This document shows positions 60,499 through 64,000 of a DNA stretch of 64,000 nucleotides, piece after piece. How positions within the stretch are numbered: the stretch's first letter is position 1; each line of letters starts with the position of its first letter. The notes below the pieces were generated by a model. The model ran no database searches and was not told where the DNA came from. It saw only the letters and a program-made list of their open reading frames with translations. The DNA comes from Sharpea azabuensis DSM 18934. GTDB taxonomy: Bacteria > Bacillota_I > Bacilli_A > Erysipelotrichales > Coprobacillaceae. The stretch covers positions 30,165 through 94,164 of the forward strand of contig NZ_JNKU01000003.1 in the NCBI RefSeq assembly GCF_000702165.1, given 5' to 3'. Made by a program: the position numbers and the translations under genes.

Positions 60499-61074
60499 GC
60501 GTGTCTGATAGTGTATATGAACACCATTCTTTGAACACACTTTTACAAAGTCCTTCTCAAAGTCATTAATCATATGAATTTCATTTCTCATACTCTTTTC
60601 ACTAATATGTCCATTAACATAGTAGGTATAGGAAAAGATGCCAACAATCCTAATAAAGCCCGTATAATCATCATATTCAAAGTACTTAATATCCTTGTAG
60701 CGAACACTCAACGAGACAATACTACGTTCCTTCTTATCATGGTGATCAAGATAGCTATAAATAAAACCACCCTTATAGAACTCTAATGCTTCTTCTTTCA
60801 TATTATAGCTCTCACCAGTTGATAAGATTGATATATAACGCATCAAGGCCCATAATACGATAATAAAGAATAGTTCACTACCAATTAATAAAAGTGTTAT
60901 CTGATTTCTTATATAAAAGCGTATATCATAGATTGCAAAGAATATGAAGGCTAAAATAGGAACCAAAAACTGAAGCATATGGATAAAATGAAAATAGCCG
61001 TTCTCTAAATAGCGTAATTTATTCATATGATGCATATATTTTAATCTTTTTTTAGATGAAACATGATACCTCAT
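60490..61074 (-). CDS. Membrane protein with cytoplasmic tail, hypothetical
   Basis: A 194-residue protein with a basic N-terminus (SSKKRLKYMHHMNKL), two membrane helices (MLQFLVPILAFIFFAIYDI, about 33-51; LLLIGSELFFIIVLWALM, about 61-78), and a soluble part that looks PH-like or like a conserved bacterial YcxB-type domain (VRYKDIKYFEYDDYTGFIRI). I cannot name the family. It has a promoter whose -35 is inside a perfect 8-bp dyad (61106-61123), suggesting a specific repressor. Confidence 0.6.
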   Translation of the reverse strand: MRYHVSSKKRLKYMHHMNKLRYLENGYFHFIHMLQFLVPILAFIFFAIYDIRFYIRNQITLLLIGSELFFIIVLWALMRYISILSTGESYNMKEEALEFYKGGFIYSYLDHHDKKERSIVSLSVRYKDIKYFEYDDYTGFIRIVGIFSYTYYVNGHISEKSMRNEIHMINDFEKDFVKVCSKNGVHIHYQTREG

Positions 61075-61093
61075 AATTTTACCTCGCTATTTT

Positions 61094-61123
61094 GTTATAT
61101 AGGCAGTTGTCTCAAGAGACAAC
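61094..61123 (-). promoter_or_regulatory. Promoter with dyad operator upstream of the 60.5-kb gene
   Basis: TTGTCT (61117-61122), 17-nt spacer, TATAAC (61094-61099). The -35 lies in a perfect inverted repeat, GTTGTCTC-TT-GAGACAAC (61106-61123). Confidence 0.6.
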
Positions 61124-61126
61124 AAT

Positions 61127-61145
61127 GAAAAAAGGTTGGCCTTTA
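61127..61145 (-). terminator. Terminator of the ECF S-component gene
   Basis: AAAGG / CCTTT stem with a CCAA loop, then TTTTTTC, at the stop codon; it is short and may be weak. Confidence 0.55.
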
Positions 61146-61673
61146 TTTATAGGGAAGAATACGAGCTTGATTGAGACGATCAAGGATGAAGGGAATAAGA
61201 ATAAGCTGGAGAATGATTGCAGGTATGGCCCTAATAAACCCATCGGCAATAAAGATTTGCCAGGAAAAAGGCGTCTTCATCATACCAAGCATGACAACTC
61301 TTGTAATACCCCAGATTATTCTCCCTAATAACATGCTGACAAGAAGCGTTAAATAGACCTTTTTGAGATTTTGTGTTTTCCAGCGATGATAGATAAAGCC
61401 TGAGACAAAACCATATGTCGCAAGCTCGAAAGCCATGCTCATGGCATTGGGATAGAATGCTGGCATACCAAAAAGAACAGAGCGAAGTAAAGGCATGATA
61501 AAACCAATCAGCAATCCTAAAGCTGGTCCACATAAGAATCCCGTTAGCAAAGATGGAATATGCATGGGTGAAAGCATCACGCCAAGAAAAGGTATGTGCA
61601 TTGTTACAAAGGGCAGCACCATGCCTAAGGCAAGCATAAGTGCGCCCGTAACGAGTCTTTTTGTTTTCGTCAT
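61143..61673 (-). CDS. ECF transporter S component (substrate-binding membrane subunit)
   Basis: A 176-residue very hydrophobic protein with about five to six membrane helices. It reads like small S components of energy-coupling-factor transporters: MTKTKRLVTGALMLALGMVL, PFLGVMLSPMHIPSLLTGFL, CGPALGLLIGFIMPLLRSVL and AMSMAFELATYGFVSGFIYH. The N-terminal Ala/Gly helix is the surface used to dock on the EcfT subunit. No EcfA/T genes lie nearby, so it would share a common energising module. Substrate (a vitamin or related compound) cannot be told; no riboswitch is seen in the 50-nt spacer after tsf. Confidence 0.75.
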   Translation of the reverse strand: MTKTKRLVTGALMLALGMVLPFVTMHIPFLGVMLSPMHIPSLLTGFLCGPALGLLIGFIMPLLRSVLFGMPAFYPNAMSMAFELATYGFVSGFIYHRWKTQNLKKVYLTLLVSMLLGRIIWGITRVVMLGMMKTPFSWQIFIADGFIRAIPAIILQLILIPFILDRLNQARILPYK

Positions 61674-61693
61674 AATTCATCAAATAATGATAA

Positions 61694-61722
61694 AAAAAGC
61701 GATGTTGCCATCGCTTTATGTA
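61694..61722 (-). terminator. Terminator of rpsB-tsf
   Basis: Stem AAGCGATG / CATCGCTT with a four-base loop, then TTTTTTAT, shortly after the tsf stop. Confidence 0.85.
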
Positions 61723-61726
61723 TCAT

Positions 61727-62614
61727 TTATGCTTTCATCTGTGCAGCTACTTCAGCAGCAAAGTTTTCTTCTTTCTTTTCGATACCTTCGCCAACTTTGA
61801 AACGAGCCATCATTTCAACCTTGCCATTGCCTAAGTACTGAGCAACTGTCTGATCTGGATTCTTGATGAATGCCTGATCGTTTAAGCATACTTCCTTGAA
61901 GTTCTTCTTTAAACGACCTTCAACAATCTTATGTAAGATATTTTCTGGTTTTGGTTTAGCAGCCTTAGCATTTTCTTCTAAAGCCTGAGTCTTTAAGACA
62001 TTTAATTCTCTTTCTCTTACATCTTCAGGAATTTCATCTTCTGAAATATACTGTGGTGCAGAGGCAGCAACGTGCATAGCAACATCTCTAGCCTTTTCAT
62101 CATCAGCATTAGCAACCTTAACTAAAGCAGCTACTGTACCACCCATATGTGAATAAGCACCGAATGTTTCGCCTTCAGACTTGCTCATAGCAACAACTCT
62201 TCTTAAAGAAAGCTTTTCACCAATCTTACCAGTCTTTTCTTTGATGATTGTATCTAAGTCCTGACCATCTACAACTAATTTTAATGTTTCTTCAACAGTA
62301 TTAACCTGAGCTTCAGCTACAGCCTTAGCAATCATGTTAACTAATTCCTTGAATTCTTCATTCTTAGCAACGAAATCAGTTTCAGAGTTTACTTCAACTA
62401 AAGCGGCCTTGTCACCATCGATAGCGAATGCTGCTAAACCTTCTGCAGCGATTCTGTCAGCTTTCTTAGCTGCCTTAGCGATACCCTTTTCTCTTAACCA
62501 GTCAAATGCTGCTTCAAGATCACCATTAGTAGCATCTAAAGCCTTTTTGCAGTCCATCATGCCTGCGCCTGTCTTTTCACGTAGTTCTTTGACTAACTTA
62601 GCACTAATTGCCAT
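61727..62614 (-). CDS. tsf: Translation elongation factor Ts
   Basis: GDP/GTP exchange factor of EF-Tu. The N-terminal UBA-like part SAKLVKELREKTGAGMMDCKKAL and the core VNSETDFVAKNEEFKELV (the TDFVA exchange motif), HVAASAPQYIS, and the C-terminal KNFKEVCLNDQAFI are all present. 295 residues from ATG 62614 (GGAGGAAGAAAAA upstream). It follows rpsB behind a partial terminator. Confidence 0.97.
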   Translation of the reverse strand: MAISAKLVKELREKTGAGMMDCKKALDATNGDLEAAFDWLREKGIAKAAKKADRIAAEGLAAFAIDGDKAALVEVNSETDFVAKNEEFKELVNMIAKAVAEAQVNTVEETLKLVVDGQDLDTIIKEKTGKIGEKLSLRRVVAMSKSEGETFGAYSHMGGTVAALVKVANADDEKARDVAMHVAASAPQYISEDEIPEDVRERELNVLKTQALEENAKAAKPKPENILHKIVEGRLKKNFKEVCLNDQAFIKNPDQTVAQYLGNGKVEMMARFKVGEGIEKKEENFAAEVAAQMKA

Positions 62615-62645
62615 TTTTTCTTCCTCCATTATTTTATTTAAGAAA

Positions 62646-62669
62646 AGGGAAGTAACGACTTCCCTATTC
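62646..62669 (-). terminator. Attenuator between rpsB and tsf
   Basis: Perfect 8-bp stem AGGGAAGT / ACTTCCCT with a four-base CGTT loop, followed by TTTC; partial termination would set the ratio of S2 to EF-Ts. Confidence 0.7.
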
Positions 62670-62671
62670 TA

Positions 62672-63523
62672 TTAAGCATTCTTATTGTTGTTGTTTTTGA
62701 AGTTCTTGCCGTTATTTCTATTTCTATAGTTATTCTTATAACGTGGACCTCTATTACGAGATTCTTCAACAGAAGCAACTGCATCGTTCATAGTAACTTC
62801 TTTGTCACCATCTTCATCTTTAGCATAAGCAACTGTAGTAGGTTCACCCTTTGCTTCACAGATTGCATCAGCCATAGCTGCAGTGATTAACTTAACAGCA
62901 CGAATTGCATCATCATTTGCTGGGATAACATAATCTACTTCATCAGGATCACAGTTAGTATCAACGATACCGAATACTGGGATGTTTAAGATGTGTGCTT
63001 CAGCAACAGCATTGTGTTCAACCTTAGGGTCTACAACAAAGATTGCATCAGGAAGCTTCTTCATTTCCTTGATACCGCCTAAGTTTCTTTCTAACTTAGC
63101 CTTTTCTTTCATCATAAGGATAGCTTCTTTCTTAGTGTAGTTTTCTAAAGAGCCATCTTCTTCCATCTTTTCTAATTCGATTAATCTCTTGATTCTCTTC
63201 TGGATTGTTCTGAAGTTTGTTAAAGTACCACCTAACCAACGAGAGTTAACATAGTAAGAACCAGAACGTGTAGCTTCTTCAGCAACAGCTTCAGTAGCCT
63301 GTTTCTTAGTACCTACGAATAATACTTTACCACCCTTAGCAGTGATATCCATCATTGCCTTATAAGCTTCATCAATCTTATCTGATGATTTCTTTAAATC
63401 AATAATGTAGATACCATTTCTTGATGTAAAGATGTATGGAGCCATCTTAGGGTTCCATCTTTTTGTCTGATGTCCGAAATGAACACCAACTTCTAATAAC
63501 TTCTTCATTGAAATTACAGCCAT
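62672..63523 (-). CDS. rpsB: 30S ribosomal protein S2
   Basis: Starts [20 protein letters not shown] (283 residues) with ATG 63523 preceded by AGGAGG. The S2 blocks [61 protein letters not shown] and [21 protein letters not shown] are intact. After about residue 235 it carries a C-terminal tail absent from most S2: an acidic stretch then [20 protein letters not shown], Asn/Arg/Lys-rich and likely disordered. Confidence 0.97.
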   Translation of the reverse strand: MAVISMKKLLEVGVHFGHQTKRWNPKMAPYIFTSRNGIYIIDLKKSSDKIDEAYKAMMDITAKGGKVLFVGTKKQATEAVAEEATRSGSYYVNSRWLGGTLTNFRTIQKRIKRLIELEKMEEDGSLENYTKKEAILMMKEKAKLERNLGGIKEMKKLPDAIFVVDPKVEHNAVAEAHILNIPVFGIVDTNCDPDEVDYVIPANDDAIRAVKLITAAMADAICEAKGEPTTVAYAKDEDGDKEVTMNDAVASVEESRNRGPRYKNNYRNRNNGKNFKNNNNKNA

Positions 63524-63564
63524 TGTAATTTCCTCCTTTTCGTTTTTTCCTCCATCACTTCTAA

Positions 63565-63597
63565 CAACATCCACCAAATATTGGCACAAGGATGCTG
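63565..63597 (-). promoter_or_regulatory. Hairpin in the rpsB mRNA leader
   Basis: CAGCATCC / GGATGTTG (one G-T pair) closing an inner CCA-TGG step, in the 100-nt leader between promoter and rpsB. S2 autoregulates its leader in several bacteria; that this hairpin is the site is inference. Confidence 0.4.
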
Positions 63598-63631
63598 AAT
63601 CCATGATGTGTGTATTTAAAACACCTCATGT

Positions 63632-63660
63632 ATTTTAGCATATTCATTTTATTTTGACAA
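63632..63660 (-). promoter_or_regulatory. Promoter of rpsB-tsf
   Basis: TTGTCA (63655-63660), 17-nt spacer, TAAAAT (63632-63637). Near-consensus. Confidence 0.8.
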
Positions 63661-63704
63661 TACAAAAACAATGATAAAGTCAAGAAAATCTTACATATGC
63701 ATAA

Positions 63705-63731
63705 CAAAAAAATCAGGTCTTTCAACCTGAT
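63705..63731 (-). terminator. Terminator for a unit entering from the right
   Basis: Stem ATCAGGT / ACCTGAT with a six-base loop, then seven T, on the minus strand. It must have ended a gene that is now outside the window or was displaced by the element at the edge. Confidence 0.75.
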
Positions 63732-63746
63732 TAATTTTGGTATATT

Positions 63747-63826
63747 AAATAATCGTGGGGTCACAGTAGCCCTTTAAATAATTGTGGGGTCATTTAGATA
63801 TGAGGCAATAAAATATCGTGGGGTCA
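63747..63826 (+). repeat. Three spaced direct repeats containing GTGGGGTCA
   Basis: AATCGTGGGGTCA, AATTGTGGGGTCA and ATATCGTGGGGTCA have their GTGGGGTCA cores at 63755, 63784 and 63818. They precede a coding start at 63903. Repeats at this position suggest transposase-binding sites at the end of an insertion sequence. Confidence 0.65.
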
Positions 63827-63902
63827 TGAACTTATGTTTCATGATCCTTTTAAATTATGCATAATAATGAAGTCCGTCTCTTAGATGAAGGGGAATGAAA
63901 TT

Positions 63903-64000
63903 ATGGACAATAAAGAATTATGCTATATGCTGGATCTTGATCCAGATACAGTTGAGGATGTGAATATCACCAGAAAAGACGAGAAATATGTCTTCAGTAT
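63903..64000 (+). CDS. Start of a probable transposase gene (cut by the window edge)
   Basis: Only 32 codons are visible: MDNKELCYMLDLDPDTVEDV, then NITRKDEKYVFS. A ribosome site GAAGGGGAATGA lies upstream. The L-D-L-D-x-D-x-V opening followed by a strand recalls N-termini of ISL3 family transposases, but this is a weak guess; the preceding triple repeat supports a mobile element in general. It is on the plus strand, opposite to all nearby chromosomal genes. Confidence 0.4.
   Translation, partial: MDNKELCYMLDLDPDTVEDVNITRKDEKYVFS

Noticed and set aside
63524..63604. N-terminal extension of S2
   Set aside because: The conserved S2 start ([13 protein letters not shown]) with AGGAGG is internal; the extension is leader RNA.
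1..64000. tRNA, rRNA, CRISPR arrays and classic riboswitches
   Set aside because: I looked for cloverleaf-like blocks with TTCGA arms, regular direct repeats with spacers, and long structured leaders before transporter genes, and saw none I could support.

Overview
The window looks like a chromosome segment of a low-GC Gram-positive bacterium, most likely an Erysipelotrichia-type Firmicute. The case rests on PolC, the conserved order rpsB-tsf / pyrH-frr / uppS-cdsA-dxr-rseP-polC-rimP-nusA-ylxR-ylxQ-infB-rbfA, a comG operon, strong GGAGG ribosome sites and A+T-rich intergenic DNA. The taxon is inferred from gene content and protein character; I ran no search. From about 8.4 to 63.5 kb every intact gene lies on the minus strand, as expected for one replichore arm.

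Region 1 (1-8.4 kb) is accessory DNA. Three head-to-tail tyrosine recombinase genes (the last cut by the window edge) form a Tn554/RIT-like trio. Next to it lies a decayed IS21 element, with istA lacking its start and carrying an internal stop, istB with its 5' part replaced, and an unrelated small gene between them. Beyond the IS end repeats are a ribbon-helix-helix gene, a frameshifted remnant of a GmrSD-type (DUF262/DUF1524) restriction enzyme and a small fragment resembling a dehydrogenase E1-alpha N-terminus.

Region 2 (8.4-20.5 kb): xerD-deoB, dinB, then a long unit nusB-xseA-xseB-ispA-dxs-tlyA-recN, followed by an Asp23 family gene and efp, each with its own promoter. EF-P has arginine where a modified lysine is usual.

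Region 3 (20.5-25.7 kb): a ten-gene comG-type pseudopilus operon with three unrecognised genes interleaved with comGA, comGB and comGC-GG. A TGCGAATA box after a T-tract, like the ComX/SigH competence promoter, precedes the operon. The comGF-like gene seems to start at AUA.

Region 4 (25.7-37.5 kb): a dicarboxylate symporter with an RmlD-like reductase, an MBL hydrolase, rpmG, a class B PBP, lepA, an SSB-like protein, acpS, a charged protein with repeated SP-x-x-G motifs, thioredoxin-like, trmB, an RsuA-type pseudouridine synthase, a lipoprotein and an aldose epimerase.

Region 5 (37.5-50.5 kb): the translation/transcription block rbfA-infB-ylxQ-ylxR-nusA-rimP, polC, rseP, dxr, cdsA, uppS. Region 6 (50.5-55.5 kb) splits uppS from frr: an exported protein plus a four-gene ABC transporter cassette, a dead transposase and a truncated second copy of the permease. 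Region 7 (55.6-63.7 kb): frr, pyrH, a nitroreductase, htpG with a degenerate CIRCE, an ECF transporter S component, tsf and rpsB. A new element with three short direct repeats begins at the right edge.
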